A stretch of DNA of 64,000 nucleotides from the NCBI GenBank assembly GCA_016716085.1, contig JADJWY010000001.1, positions 496,001-560,000 of the forward strand. The letters are read 5' to 3'. Source of the DNA: Hahellaceae bacterium (GTDB lineage: Bacteria; Pseudomonadota; Gammaproteobacteria; Pseudomonadales; Oleiphilaceae). Under the pieces are notes generated by a model, which saw nothing but the letters and a program-made list of their open reading frames with translations, made no database searches and was not told where the DNA came from. Positions 34,547-42,864 of this stretch are shown here, one piece after another. Within the stretch, counting starts at the first letter, position 1; every line of letters starts with the position of its first letter. The position numbers were made by a program, and so were the translations under genes.

Positions 34547-34575
34547 AATGCGACACTATTAACAGTTCTCGCATT
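34547..34575. repeat. Interrupted inverted repeat before the endonuclease gene
   Basis: AATGCGA (34547-34553) and TCGCATT (34569-34575) are perfect 7-bp arms 15 bp apart, about 65 bp before the start of the secreted endonuclease-like gene. Arm spacing near two helical turns fits a dimeric regulator site. A second direct repeat, ATCGGGATA, lies in the leader closer to the ATG. Confidence 0.35.
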
Positions 34576-34637
34576 AATGCCCTAAATTTGGACATGCAGT
34601 CAGACGAGATCGGGATAATCCTCATCGGGATACCACT

Positions 34638-35288
34638 ATGAAAGAATATAAAGCTGTCTATCAGTTTCTGTTAACCGGAGTGCTGCTGCTCGGCACGACG
34701 GCTCAGGCCCAAAACACACTCACCGACCCCAAAGTTGCTTTGAAAGATTTCTTTTGGGGAGAACTTTATTCAGCTGGAGGGAAAACATTCTTCTGCGAAG
34801 AGGTCTTTGACCGCAAAAGCGTACTTATTTCAGAGGGATATGTGTATTCAACGACCTGGATGCGCGACTCGTTAGGCTGCGGGACTCCTTGGCAGTGCCG
34901 CGAGAAAAGCACTGAATATCAACATATGGCCTCGGATCTGCACAATATCTACCCGGAAAATGCGCGTTTTGATCTCGATCGTCGGGCCGCTAAATTTGAA
35001 GACCTGCCCCCCTCGAATATCACCGAAGAATGCGGATACAAGCGCTCCTTCGGAATTATCGAACCTCCCCTGCGCATCAAGGGGGATATCGCGCGAGCCA
35101 TTCTTTACATGATAACCACCTACAAGTTACCGCTGTATGGTGATCTCAATCAGCTAAAAGCCTGGAATCGGGCCGATCCACCCAGCGATGAAGAAAAAGA
35201 TCGCAACCTGAGAATCTCCAAGATTCAGGGAAATGAAAACCCGTTCATCACCTTCCCGGAACAAGCAGAGATCGTAACGCTACCCTAA
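34638..35288 (+). CDS. Secreted endonuclease I family protein, catalytic His apparently lost
   Basis: 216 residues with a clear signal peptide (cleavage after AQA, residue 24). From SDLHNIYPENARFDLDRR to KGDIARAILYMITTYKLPL and KIQGNENPFI it follows periplasmic/secreted nucleases such as EndA and Vibrio Vvn. Four cysteines (53, 81, 87, 132) could form the family disulfides. Where Vvn-type enzymes carry Glu-His-Val-Val-Pro with the general-base His, this protein reads EGYVYSTTW, with Tyr68 at the His position; the metal-ligand Asn position reads Asp112. It may be inactive as a nuclease or use another mechanism. Single gene, ended by a bidirectional terminator. Confidence 0.75.
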   Translation: MKEYKAVYQFLLTGVLLLGTTAQAQNTLTDPKVALKDFFWGELYSAGGKTFFCEEVFDRKSVLISEGYVYSTTWMRDSLGCGTPWQCREKSTEYQHMASDLHNIYPENARFDLDRRAAKFEDLPPSNITEECGYKRSFGIIEPPLRIKGDIARAILYMITTYKLPLYGDLNQLKAWNRADPPSDEEKDRNLRISKIQGNENPFITFPEQAEIVTLP

Positions 35289-35321
35289 GGTCGGTGAACG
35301 CTTGCAACCCTAAAACAAAAA

Positions 35322-35339
35322 AGCCGGCAAACGCCGGCT
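35322..35339. terminator. Bidirectional intrinsic terminator
   Basis: AGCCGGC-AAAC-GCCGGCT, a 7-bp GC-rich stem with a 4-nt loop, flanked by an A-run on the left and TATTTTGTTT on the right. It lies between the convergent endonuclease-like gene and an acyl-CoA dehydrogenase and can end both. Confidence 0.9.
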
Positions 35340-35383
35340 ATTTTGTTTCGGCAGAGGACTGCCCCCTGCCAACTCAGCAGTAC

Positions 35384-37174
35384 TTAGAAGTTCTCTGCTG
35401 CCAGCGCCATCGTATCGGCAGCACCTGACTTAACAGACTCTGCCAAGGCCATGGTCTTCGGCAGTAAGCGGCTGAAGAAGAAGCGCGCCGTCTTGATCTT
35501 GGAATCATAGAATCCAGAGGTATCGCCTTCAACCTTGCTCTTGGCAACCAACACCATTCTCGCCCACATATAGGCAAAGCTGGTGTAGCCAAACAGATCC
35601 AGGTAATCGACGCTGGCGGCACCCACCGCGTTCGGATCAGATTTAACCTGATTCAGAACGTGTTCTGTGACATCAGACAGTCGCTCGATCGCAGCCGACA
35701 GTGGCGCAATGAACTCAGCCAAGGCAGGGTTCTCACGGTTAGCCTCAATGAATGCTGCAACTTCATTTGCAAACAGCTCATAGAACTTGCCATTGTTAGC
35801 GGCCACTTTACGACCCATGAGATCCAGTGCCTGGATACCATTGGTGCCTTCGTAGATCTGGGCAATGCGTACATCGCGCACGAGTTGCTCCTGCCCCCAC
35901 TCACGAATGTAACCATGGCCACCAAACACTTGCTGACCAAACACCGTGCTGTCAAAGCCACGATCCGTCAGGAAGGCCTTTGCAACCGGCGTCAACAAGG
36001 CGACCAGTGCTTCAGCATTGACGCGGGTAGCGCTATCGTCTGCATACTTGGCCATATCCAGGAAAGACGCGACGTAGGTTGAAAATGCGCGGCTACCTTC
36101 GTTCATTGCGCGAATGGTCATCAGCATACGACGCACATCAGGATGTACAATGATCGGGTCAGCGGCTTTGTCTTTTGCCACCGGACCCGTCGCGGCACGC
36201 CCCTGAATTCGATCACGCGCATACTCAACCGCATTCTGGTAGGAACGCTCAGCGGCCGCCAAGCCCTGAACACCCACACCCAGACGCTCGTAGTTCATCA
36301 TGGTGAACATGCAGGCGAGGCCTTTGTTCAGCTCACCGACCAGCCAGCCTTTGGCACCGTCAAAGTTCATCACGCAGGTGGCAGAAGCCTTGATCCCCAT
36401 TTTGTGCTCGATAGAGCCACAGCCCAGGGTGTTACGCGCACCCAGTGAACCGTCTTCGTTGACCAGGAATTTGGGCACCAGGAACAACGAAATCCCCTTA
36501 GGACCCGCTGGAGCATCCGGCAACTTAGCCAGCACCAGGTGAATAATGTTGTCGCTGAGATCGTGCTCACCACCCGTGATGAAGATCTTGGTTCCACTCA
36601 CCGCGTAAGAGCCATCAGCCTGCGGCTCCGCTTTGGTCCGAATAATGCCCAAGTCGGTACCGGAGTGCGGTTCGGTCAAGCACATGCTGCCCGACCAGAT
36701 GCCGGAATACATATTCGGAAGGTATTTTTCACGCAGCTCGTCAGCACCGTGAGCGTCCAGCGCCAGACAGGCACCGGCCGTCAGCATCGGATAAAGGCCA
36801 AAGGAGATGTTGGCAGACTGAATCATTTCTTCTACCTGAGCACCAATGGTCTTGGGCATCCCCATACCACCGAATTCAGGATTACCGCCCAGTCCACACC
36901 AGCCACCTTCAATAAAGGTGCGGTAAGCCTGCGGAAAACCGGCCGGCGTGAAGACCTGACCATTTTCCCAACGGCACCCTTCTTCATCACCACTGCGGTT
37001 TAGAGGCGCCAGCAGAGACTGGGAAATTTTGGCCGCTTCCTCCAGGATGGCATCAGCGGTTTCAGGGTCGGCGGTTTCGCTCAAGCGAGGCATCGTCTCC
37101 CACTGCTTGGCCACTTCAAACACTTCATTCAACAAAAAACGCATGTCACGTAAAGGCGCTTTGTAATCAGCCAT
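35384..37174 (-). CDS. Acyl-CoA dehydrogenase, DmdC/FadE-like (copy A)
   Basis: FAD flavoprotein that oxidises an acyl-CoA to the 2-enoyl-CoA. 596 residues, the long subfamily with an extra N-terminal (MADYKAPLRDMRFLLNEVF) and C-terminal domain that includes the DMSP-pathway DmdC and Pseudomonas FadE1/FadE2. Seen: MCLTEPHSGTDLG and SGTKIFITGGEHD (FAD/substrate loop), and IYEGTNGIQALDLMGRK with the presumed catalytic Glu. Substrate chain length cannot be read from sequence. A terminator and a -10 box separate it from copy B upstream, so it may be expressed on its own. Confidence 0.9.
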   Translation of the reverse strand: MADYKAPLRDMRFLLNEVFEVAKQWETMPRLSETADPETADAILEEAAKISQSLLAPLNRSGDEEGCRWENGQVFTPAGFPQAYRTFIEGGWCGLGGNPEFGGMGMPKTIGAQVEEMIQSANISFGLYPMLTAGACLALDAHGADELREKYLPNMYSGIWSGSMCLTEPHSGTDLGIIRTKAEPQADGSYAVSGTKIFITGGEHDLSDNIIHLVLAKLPDAPAGPKGISLFLVPKFLVNEDGSLGARNTLGCGSIEHKMGIKASATCVMNFDGAKGWLVGELNKGLACMFTMMNYERLGVGVQGLAAAERSYQNAVEYARDRIQGRAATGPVAKDKAADPIIVHPDVRRMLMTIRAMNEGSRAFSTYVASFLDMAKYADDSATRVNAEALVALLTPVAKAFLTDRGFDSTVFGQQVFGGHGYIREWGQEQLVRDVRIAQIYEGTNGIQALDLMGRKVAANNGKFYELFANEVAAFIEANRENPALAEFIAPLSAAIERLSDVTEHVLNQVKSDPNAVGAASVDYLDLFGYTSFAYMWARMVLVAKSKVEGDTSGFYDSKIKTARFFFSRLLPKTMALAESVKSGAADTMALAAENF

Positions 37175-37212
37175 TCCTGATCCTCTCCAATGGATTTGAA
37201 AATAATCCGAGT

Positions 37213-37218
37213 ATTATA
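37213..37218 (-). promoter_or_regulatory. -10 box for acyl-CoA dehydrogenase copy A
   Basis: TATAAT on the minus strand, about 39 bp before the copy A start, immediately after the terminator of copy B. The -35 region would overlap the T-run of that terminator and does not match consensus, so the call is moderate. Confidence 0.45.
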
Positions 37219-37237
37219 ACTGAAAAGGAAACAAAAA

Positions 37238-37254
37238 AGCCCGCTAAGCGGGCT
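37238..37254 (-). terminator. Intrinsic terminator between the two acyl-CoA dehydrogenases
   Basis: AGCCCGC-TAA-GCGGGCT, a 7-bp stem, followed on the minus strand by a run of T (TTTTTTG). It ends copy B 19 bp after its stop. Confidence 0.88.
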
Positions 37255-37272
37255 TTTCGTCACACTGACTTT

Positions 37273-39072
37273 TTAGAATGCGAAGCTTTCAACATCCATC
37301 TGCATCAGCGTAGAAGCTCCACCTACAGCACTGGCCGCGTGAGCCAGGGTGCGGGGCAGGATGCGCTTGAAGTAGAAGCGTGCCGTTTGCAGTTTGGCCG
37401 TGTAGAAGGCTTCTTCATCGGTGCCCGCAGCCAGTTTCTGCTGAGCGATCACTGCCATGCGCGCCCAGAAGTAAGCCAGCGTTGCATAACCGGAGTACAT
37501 AAGGTAATCAACCGCAGCTGAGCCAACTTCTTCACGATCTTTCATGGCAACCATACCAATCTTCATGGTCAGTTCACCCCACTCTTTGTTCAGTTTGGCC
37601 AGCGGCGCAACGAACTCCTGAGCGGCCTGATTGTCGGCTTCCTGTGTGCAGAACTTGTGAACCAGCTTGGTGAATCGCTTCAACGCCTCACCCTGAGTCA
37701 TCAGAATCTTACGACCCAACAGGTCAAGCGCCTGAATACCTGTGGTTCCTTCGTATAGCAACGCGATACGGGTATCACGAACGATCTGCTCCATGCCCCA
37801 CTCGGCGATGAAACCGTGACCACCGTAGACCTGTACACCCAGGTTGGCAGACTCGTAGCCCACTTCGGTCAGGAACGCTTTGGCGATCGGCGTCAGGAAC
37901 GCCATCATTTCATCCGCTTCTTTACGGGCTTCTTCGGTCTCACCTTCGTGTACGATGTCGCCCTGCTGCGCCGTGAAGTAAATCATTGCGCGCGAACCTT
38001 CAGCAAAGGCTTTCTGCGTCAACAGCATACGACGCACATCGGGATGCACGATAATCGGATCCGCGATACCACCCGGATTTTTCGGGCCGGTCAGTGAACG
38101 CATGGCCAGACGCTCTTTGGCATACTTCAGCGCACCCTGGAAGGAGAGTTCTGAAGCACCCAGCCCCTGGATTGCCGTACCCAAACGGGCGAAGTTCATA
38201 AAGGTGAACATGCAGTTCAGACCTTTGTTTTCCGGGCCAATCAGGTAGCCTTTGGCGCCGTCGAAGTTCATGACGCAGGTTGAGTTACCGTGAATACCCA
38301 TCTTGTGTTCGATCGAGCCACAGGTGACTGTATTGCGCTCACCCAGTGAACCGTCAGCGTTCACCAGAACCTTGGGAACGATAAACAGAGAGATCCCTTT
38401 GGTGCCGGAAGGCGCATTGGGCAGACGAGCCAGCGTGATGTGGATAATGTTATCCGCCATGTCGTGTTCGCCAGAAGAGATAAAGATTTTGGTACCGGAG
38501 ATACTGTAGCTGCCGTCAGCGTTCGGCTCAGCCTTGGTACGCAGAGTCCCCAGATCCGATCCGCAGTGCGGCTCGGTCAAACACATGGTACCCGTCCACT
38601 CACCGCTCACCAGCTTCGGCAGGTAGGTTTCTTTTTGCTCATCTGAACCGTGCAGGATCATGGTGTTAACCGCACCATGGCTCAGACCAGGGTACATACC
38701 CCATGCCCAGTTGGACGTACCCACCATTTCGCTCATAACCAGACCCAACGACTCAGGCAGACCCTGACCGCCAACGGCCTCAGGCGCTGTCATGGAAGGC
38801 CAACCGCCATCAACATACTGCTTGTAGGCTTCCTTGAAACCCTTAGGGGTTGTAACACCGGTTTCGCTCCAGGTGCAACCTTCTGTGTCACCCACCGCGT
38901 TCAGAGGAGACAATACCTGCTCACAGAATTTTGAACCTTCCTGAATGATCGCGTCGACCATGTCCGGGGTAGTCATTTCAGCGCTGGGAAGCGTCTGGTA
39001 GTGAGCCGGCATATCCAGCAGTTCGTTCATAACAAACTTGATATCTCTTATCGGCGCTTTGTAATCAGGCAT
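37273..39072 (-). CDS. Acyl-CoA dehydrogenase, DmdC/FadE-like (copy B)
   Basis: 599-residue paralogue of the downstream gene; both begin with DYKAPxRDxxF. Seen: MCLTEPHCGSDLG, SGTKIFISSGEHDMADN, FDGAKGYLIGPENKG and LLYEGTTGIQALDLLGRK with the presumed catalytic Glu. Tandem pairs like this occur beside the bio cluster in Pseudomonas aeruginosa, where they act in fatty-acid degradation. Two PsrA-type boxes lie 60-90 bp upstream, so induction by long-chain fatty acids is likely by analogy. Confidence 0.9.
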   Translation of the reverse strand: MPDYKAPIRDIKFVMNELLDMPAHYQTLPSAEMTTPDMVDAIIQEGSKFCEQVLSPLNAVGDTEGCTWSETGVTTPKGFKEAYKQYVDGGWPSMTAPEAVGGQGLPESLGLVMSEMVGTSNWAWGMYPGLSHGAVNTMILHGSDEQKETYLPKLVSGEWTGTMCLTEPHCGSDLGTLRTKAEPNADGSYSISGTKIFISSGEHDMADNIIHITLARLPNAPSGTKGISLFIVPKVLVNADGSLGERNTVTCGSIEHKMGIHGNSTCVMNFDGAKGYLIGPENKGLNCMFTFMNFARLGTAIQGLGASELSFQGALKYAKERLAMRSLTGPKNPGGIADPIIVHPDVRRMLLTQKAFAEGSRAMIYFTAQQGDIVHEGETEEARKEADEMMAFLTPIAKAFLTEVGYESANLGVQVYGGHGFIAEWGMEQIVRDTRIALLYEGTTGIQALDLLGRKILMTQGEALKRFTKLVHKFCTQEADNQAAQEFVAPLAKLNKEWGELTMKIGMVAMKDREEVGSAAVDYLMYSGYATLAYFWARMAVIAQQKLAAGTDEEAFYTAKLQTARFYFKRILPRTLAHAASAVGGASTLMQMDVESFAF

Positions 39073-39133
39073 AGCAATAACCTCTGAGTTCGCGGGTTCG
39101 ACTTATAGCACCCTGAATGTTTATTTCAGGAAT

Positions 39134-39160
39134 CAAACGAGTGTTTGAAACATACGTTTG
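39134..39160. promoter_or_regulatory. Two adjacent PsrA-type operators
   Basis: CAAAC-GAGT-GTTTG (39134-39147) and GAAAC-ATAC-GTTTGC (39147-39161) fit the Pseudomonas PsrA consensus G/CAAAC-N2-4-GTTTG/C; the first is a perfect dyad. They share one base and lie upstream of acyl-CoA dehydrogenase copy B. PsrA is a TetR-type repressor released by long-chain acyl ligands. No psrA gene is in this window. Confidence 0.75.
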
Positions 39161-39254
39161 CTTAGTACGAAAGTCAAGCACCAAGTGGATCATAAATGTG
39201 TCAAAAGGTTAAATGATAGAGGAATTTTGACAGAAGTCAGGCAGATTTTGCTAC

Positions 39255-40316
39255 TCAGGCGAGCGCACTGAAGGGGTTAACCGGCTGGTCAATACGGGAC
39301 AGGTTCTGCCCCAATTGTATAAATTGCTCATAGGTCTGGACGGCCTGATTACGACGAAACGCATCAGCCCGCTGCTTCTTCTCTGCGGCCTCTTGCTCAC
39401 GCGACTCCCTGGCCTCCCGCGCATCATCTTCCTGCGCTTGCCTCTCCTCAGCACGGGGGTCACCTCCACCTGCACGAGCACTCAGTTCAGCTCGAGCCTG
39501 CAGCGCAACCTGAACCGCTGCAGCAGCAACCGATCGATCCTGAGGAGAGGGCTCAGCGGCCGCCAAAGCAGCTCGCTGAACCGTTTCCATTTTGCGGATC
39601 GTCGCTTCGGGATCGCCTGGAACGGGCGAAACATCAATGGGCACTTCCCCTGAAACGGCATAGGACCGTCCATCCGGCCCCCGTTCGTAGGAATAGGTAG
39701 GCGAGCCGGCGTGCTGACCGCCAACCGCCACGTGCGCCTGCTCGTGCTGCCGCACTTCCTGATCGCGCTGGGATAACTGTCTGACCAGATCCAATTCAGC
39801 GGCCGTCAGTCCGTTCACCTCTGTAGCGGAGGATTGTCGATTGGCTGCCTCCGGAAGCTCATCCGGGGAGTTTCTGGTAGACGGGCGCGCTGTATCGTCC
39901 GATTCGGGCGCCAAGCCTTTGTCAGTGTCGTCTACCGTATCTTTTTCAGGCAATTTTGTTGCTTCCGACGATCCGTCACCCGCACCTTGATCGTCCGGGG
40001 AAAAGCGAACCGCAACGTCTGGAAGCTCATTAGTTGAGGCCCCCCCTGCCGCCGCGCCAGACTCAGGCGAAGCGGTGGAGTTACCGTCCCGCGGCGTGCC
40101 GACAGAGCCCGCGCCAGTCGATAAGGGACGCGTGTAAACCAAGGGGGGCTCAGCCGCGGAGGGCGAGTCAGGCCGGGGCGCCTGCGATAGTTGGACAGGG
40201 GCTACCGGCGATTGCAAATCAACCCTGGCAACCGCTGATTGCGCAGCTTTCTCAGGCGGCGCTGAACTGGGCACCACCGGCGCAATCGGGACTGCACTAC
40301 CAAACGCGACCTGCAC
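39255..40316 (-). CDS. SprA-related putative metalloprotease (HExxH)
   Basis: 353 residues from a GTG, after AGAGGTT. The first ~185 residues are Pro/Ala/Ser/Asp-rich and look disordered. Then comes the conserved SprA-family block: HEQAH at 191-195, followed by GSPTYSYERGPDGRSYAVSG and a long charged helical C-terminus. HExxH suggests a zinc metallopeptidase, but activity is not established for the family. No signal peptide. The start lies 21 bp after the stop of a small flagellar-rod-like gene, so they form a two-gene unit. Confidence 0.75.
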   Translation of the reverse strand: MQVAFGSAVPIAPVVPSSAPPEKAAQSAVARVDLQSPVAPVQLSQAPRPDSPSAAEPPLVYTRPLSTGAGSVGTPRDGNSTASPESGAAAGGASTNELPDVAVRFSPDDQGAGDGSSEATKLPEKDTVDDTDKGLAPESDDTARPSTRNSPDELPEAANRQSSATEVNGLTAAELDLVRQLSQRDQEVRQHEQAHVAVGGQHAGSPTYSYERGPDGRSYAVSGEVPIDVSPVPGDPEATIRKMETVQRAALAAAEPSPQDRSVAAAAVQVALQARAELSARAGGGDPRAEERQAQEDDAREARESREQEAAEKKQRADAFRRNQAVQTYEQFIQLGQNLSRIDQPVNPFSALA

Positions 40317-40336
40317 AACAACCTCTCAGCCTGTTC

Positions 40337-40585
40337 TCAGGCTTTAATATCCAAGAGTGTTCCCAGTACCTCATCCGCTGTTTTGACGACTTTCGCCGAC
40401 GCTTTGACATTGTTTTCGTAAAGCTTCAACTCTACCAGGGGCTCGGCGAGATCTCCGGATTTCTGCTCCGGATTCTCAGCATTGGTCGGCTGCGCAGCGC
40501 GAGCAATTTCGCCCGCAGCCTTCTCCATTCGGCGCATACCTTCCTGGATGCCGCCCAACCCACTTTGCAATGCGCCTGAAATCAT
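40337..40585 (-). CDS. Small protein resembling fused ends of flagellar rod/hook proteins
   Basis: 82 residues from an ATG with GAGGTG just upstream; the frame is open further but nothing conserved lies there. The N-terminus (ISGALQSGLGGIQEGMRRME) resembles the N-terminal helix of flagellar axial proteins, and the C-terminus (NVKASAKVVKTADEVLGTLL) resembles the FlgC/FlgG C-terminal helix (typically AYxxNxKVIxTADEMLxTL). The middle domain is missing. Function unknown. Co-directional with the SprA-type gene 21 bp downstream. No flagellar genes are in the window. Confidence 0.6.
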   Translation of the reverse strand: MISGALQSGLGGIQEGMRRMEKAAGEIARAAQPTNAENPEQKSGDLAEPLVELKLYENNVKASAKVVKTADEVLGTLLDIKA

Positions 40586-40694
40586 GTTCACCTCATCGTC
40601 AACGGATGAATGGACTTGTTCACAGTCATCATACCGCAAAAAGTGATCATTTTTCAAACAGAGCCTTGCAAAAACGAACACTTTGTGATCAGGG

Positions 40695-41264
40695 TCACCC
40701 CAAGAGGCCACCCAATCCTTTCAACAGGAGCCCGCTGAGATCCGTACCGCCACTTTGCCCACTCTGCCCCAGGAACTGCATCGCCAGTTCAGCCAGCGGT
40801 TTGATCATGTCTGGACTGATACCCAGCGCGGAAAACTGCTTCATCAGGTCAGACCCACCCGCCAGCGAAGCAACACTGCCTGCCAGCCCGCCTAAACCGC
40901 CGCTTGATGACTCGCCGCCCGTTAAGGCCGGCACCGCCGCCAACAGAGTATCCATGTTGGGTACCGCACTGGCAATCTGGCCAAACTCGTCACCCGACAG
41001 GTTCGATTTGGCCAGACCAAAGAGAGAACCCAAACCACCTTGCGCCTGCGTTTCAGTCAGCCCCAACTGGCTGACAGCCATACCGACCAGGTCACCTGAC
41101 ATATCAGAGGCACTGGTCGCTGTCGCGGTTTGTGTCGTGTTAGCCGCTGACTTTGTAACGCTACTGGCCTTATCCAGCGCGGCACCAATATCGCCGAGAC
41201 CGGCAGCCAGCCCATTGCACGCCACACCCGCCAGTAGCACTGCAAGAATACCTTGTTTGATCAT
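40695..41264 (-). CDS. Exported DUF2780 family protein
   Basis: Function unknown. 189 residues with a signal peptide (MIKQGILAVLLAGVACNGLAA). A hydrophobic, Gly/Ser/Leu-rich body holds VGMAVSQLGLTETQAQGGLGSLFGLAK and ends in a Gly-rich GGTDLSGLLLKGLGGLLG. This matches the exported DUF2780 family of proteobacteria by pattern. GAGGAC twice in tandem before the ATG serves as ribosome site. It ends 110 bp before the start of the small rod-like gene, so may or may not be co-transcribed. Confidence 0.7.
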   Translation of the reverse strand: MIKQGILAVLLAGVACNGLAAGLGDIGAALDKASSVTKSAANTTQTATATSASDMSGDLVGMAVSQLGLTETQAQGGLGSLFGLAKSNLSGDEFGQIASAVPNMDTLLAAVPALTGGESSSGGLGGLAGSVASLAGGSDLMKQFSALGISPDMIKPLAELAMQFLGQSGQSGGTDLSGLLLKGLGGLLG

Positions 41265-41335
41265 GTCCTCGTCCTCTTTGTAGGTTGCCCAATAATTTGG
41301 AATTCGCAGTATAGCCTGCCGCCGAAGCGATTCAA

Positions 41336-42040
41336 TCAGGAGAAAAGCGGCGACAAGGTGAGTGCTGTGCGGACCTGAGGATCCTCCGGTCCCGCGCCCC
41401 AGGGAAGATTTCCCAACAGTGGCGCCGGGATGCGCGCAACAAGGGTTTCCAGATTCGCGTCGTATTCCCGCATGGGAGCCGGACCACTCGCATTAGCAAT
41501 CCAACCGGCCAGTCGCAGACCTTGCCGCTGAATGGACGCTACCGTCAACAGGGCATGATTGATGCAGCCGAGGCGCATGCCCACCACGAGTATTACCGGC
41601 ATGGCCAGGGCCTGTGCCAGATCTGCAAGCGTCTCAGTTGCATTGAGAGGAACCAGCCACCCGCCAGCTCCCTCCACGAATGCCACATCATGGGGTGTCA
41701 TCAGTGTTCCGCGACAAAATCCAACCAGGCGCGACACGGAAAGCGACCGTCCTTCGCTGCGGGCCGCGATATGCGGCGCAATCGGTTCAGACAACAGAAC
41801 AGGATTCACCTGAGCGTAGGGGATCTTAACGGAGGCATAGGCCATCAGAGACAGGGCGTCTTCATTGTACCTACCCTCATTGTTCGTCTCCCCGGCCCTT
41901 GACTCAGCACCCGCCGCGACCGGTTTGAGCCCCAGCGTGCGTAGCCCCTCGCCCGATAACTTGGCTAACATGGCTGAGGTAACAAAGGTTTTTCCAACCT
42001 CTGTGTCCGTACCGGTGATAAAGAATTGGCAACGTGCCAT
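41336..42040 (-). CDS. bioD: Dethiobiotin synthetase
   Basis: Forms the ureido ring of dethiobiotin from DAPA, CO2 and ATP. 234 residues from the ATG at 42040 with GGAG 8 nt upstream. A further upstream start at 42082 would overlap bioC and adds non-conserved residues. Seen: P-loop FITGTDTEVGKT and the family LKPVAAGAE and VEGAGGWLVPL. Last gene of bioB-F-H-C-D. Confidence 0.96.
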   Translation of the reverse strand: MARCQFFITGTDTEVGKTFVTSAMLAKLSGEGLRTLGLKPVAAGAESRAGETNNEGRYNEDALSLMAYASVKIPYAQVNPVLLSEPIAPHIAARSEGRSLSVSRLVGFCRGTLMTPHDVAFVEGAGGWLVPLNATETLADLAQALAMPVILVVGMRLGCINHALLTVASIQRQGLRLAGWIANASGPAPMREYDANLETLVARIPAPLLGNLPWGAGPEDPQVRTALTLSPLFS

Positions 42041-42069
42041 CGTACCGCTCCGTGTATATGCGTGTTGAT

Positions 42070-42864
42070 TCAGGATTTGCACAGCGTGCAGTAGAGAATT
42101 TCATAACTGGCCGGGACGCCCTGAGGCTCGCGCGCGTTTTCGTAAGCCGCCTGCATCTTCAGCAGTCTCTGTCGGCCAGACAGCCCGAGACCCGGTGCAT
42201 GTTCCGCCGTCAGTGTGTTGGCGCCGATCCCCTTCAATGCCCGCAGGACTGCAAACGCATCCGGGTAATAGACGACCTCTTTACGGATGTCGGCAGACCA
42301 TGACCATCCCGCGCGCTCAGCCGCATCGCGCACATCCCCGACGGGTAAAAAATGATTGATATGGGGTTGGTTATCGGCCTGCATCCAGGCCGCACTCAAC
42401 TCCGAGAGCGTCCCAGGCAGCAAGGTGCTGCACAACAGGCGCCCTCCCGGCGTGAGAAGACGGTAACTCTCGCGAAAAAAAAGTTCCGGATTGTCCAGCC
42501 ACTGCATCGCAAAGTTACTGTAAACAAGGTCGAAACTGGCCTCTTTGAACGGCAGCGCCTCCATGTCGGCCAGGATGCTACCGGAAATCTCAGGACAACA
42601 CTGCCTGAGATGACGAATCATACCGGGCGCCAGATCCAATGCCCAGACACTCGCCCCAGGAAATCTCCGCGCAAACTTCTGCGTGAGCCAGCCGGAGCCG
42701 CAGCCGATGTCGAGGATACGCTGCGGAATGCGATCAGCTACTCGTTCCAACAAGGTGAGTCCAGCAGTTTTTTGCACGCACGCCAGGGCATCATAGGTCT
42801 CTGCCGCCCGGCTGAAGGCTTCCGCAATCTGGGCCTTGAGTACTGTTTGACTCACGCGATCCAT
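42070..42864 (-). CDS. bioC: Malonyl-ACP O-methyltransferase
   Basis: SAM-dependent methylation of malonyl-ACP, which disguises the substrate so fatty-acid synthesis can build pimeloyl-ACP methyl ester. 264 residues from the ATG at 42864 in a TGATG overlap with the bioH stop. Seen: motif I ILDIGCGSGWLTQ, WALDLAPGMIRHL, and YSNFAMQWLDNP, all typical of BioC. Confidence 0.95.
   Translation of the reverse strand: MDRVSQTVLKAQIAEAFSRAAETYDALACVQKTAGLTLLERVADRIPQRILDIGCGSGWLTQKFARRFPGASVWALDLAPGMIRHLRQCCPEISGSILADMEALPFKEASFDLVYSNFAMQWLDNPELFFRESYRLLTPGGRLLCSTLLPGTLSELSAAWMQADNQPHINHFLPVGDVRDAAERAGWSWSADIRKEVVYYPDAFAVLRALKGIGANTLTAEHAPGLGLSGRQRLLKMQAAYENAREPQGVPASYEILYCTLCKS

Noticed and set aside
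34471..41300. Genomic island or prophage in the accessory-looking stretch
   Set aside because: No integrase, transposase, attachment repeats or tRNA; the acyl-CoA dehydrogenases next to bio genes follow Pseudomonas synteny.
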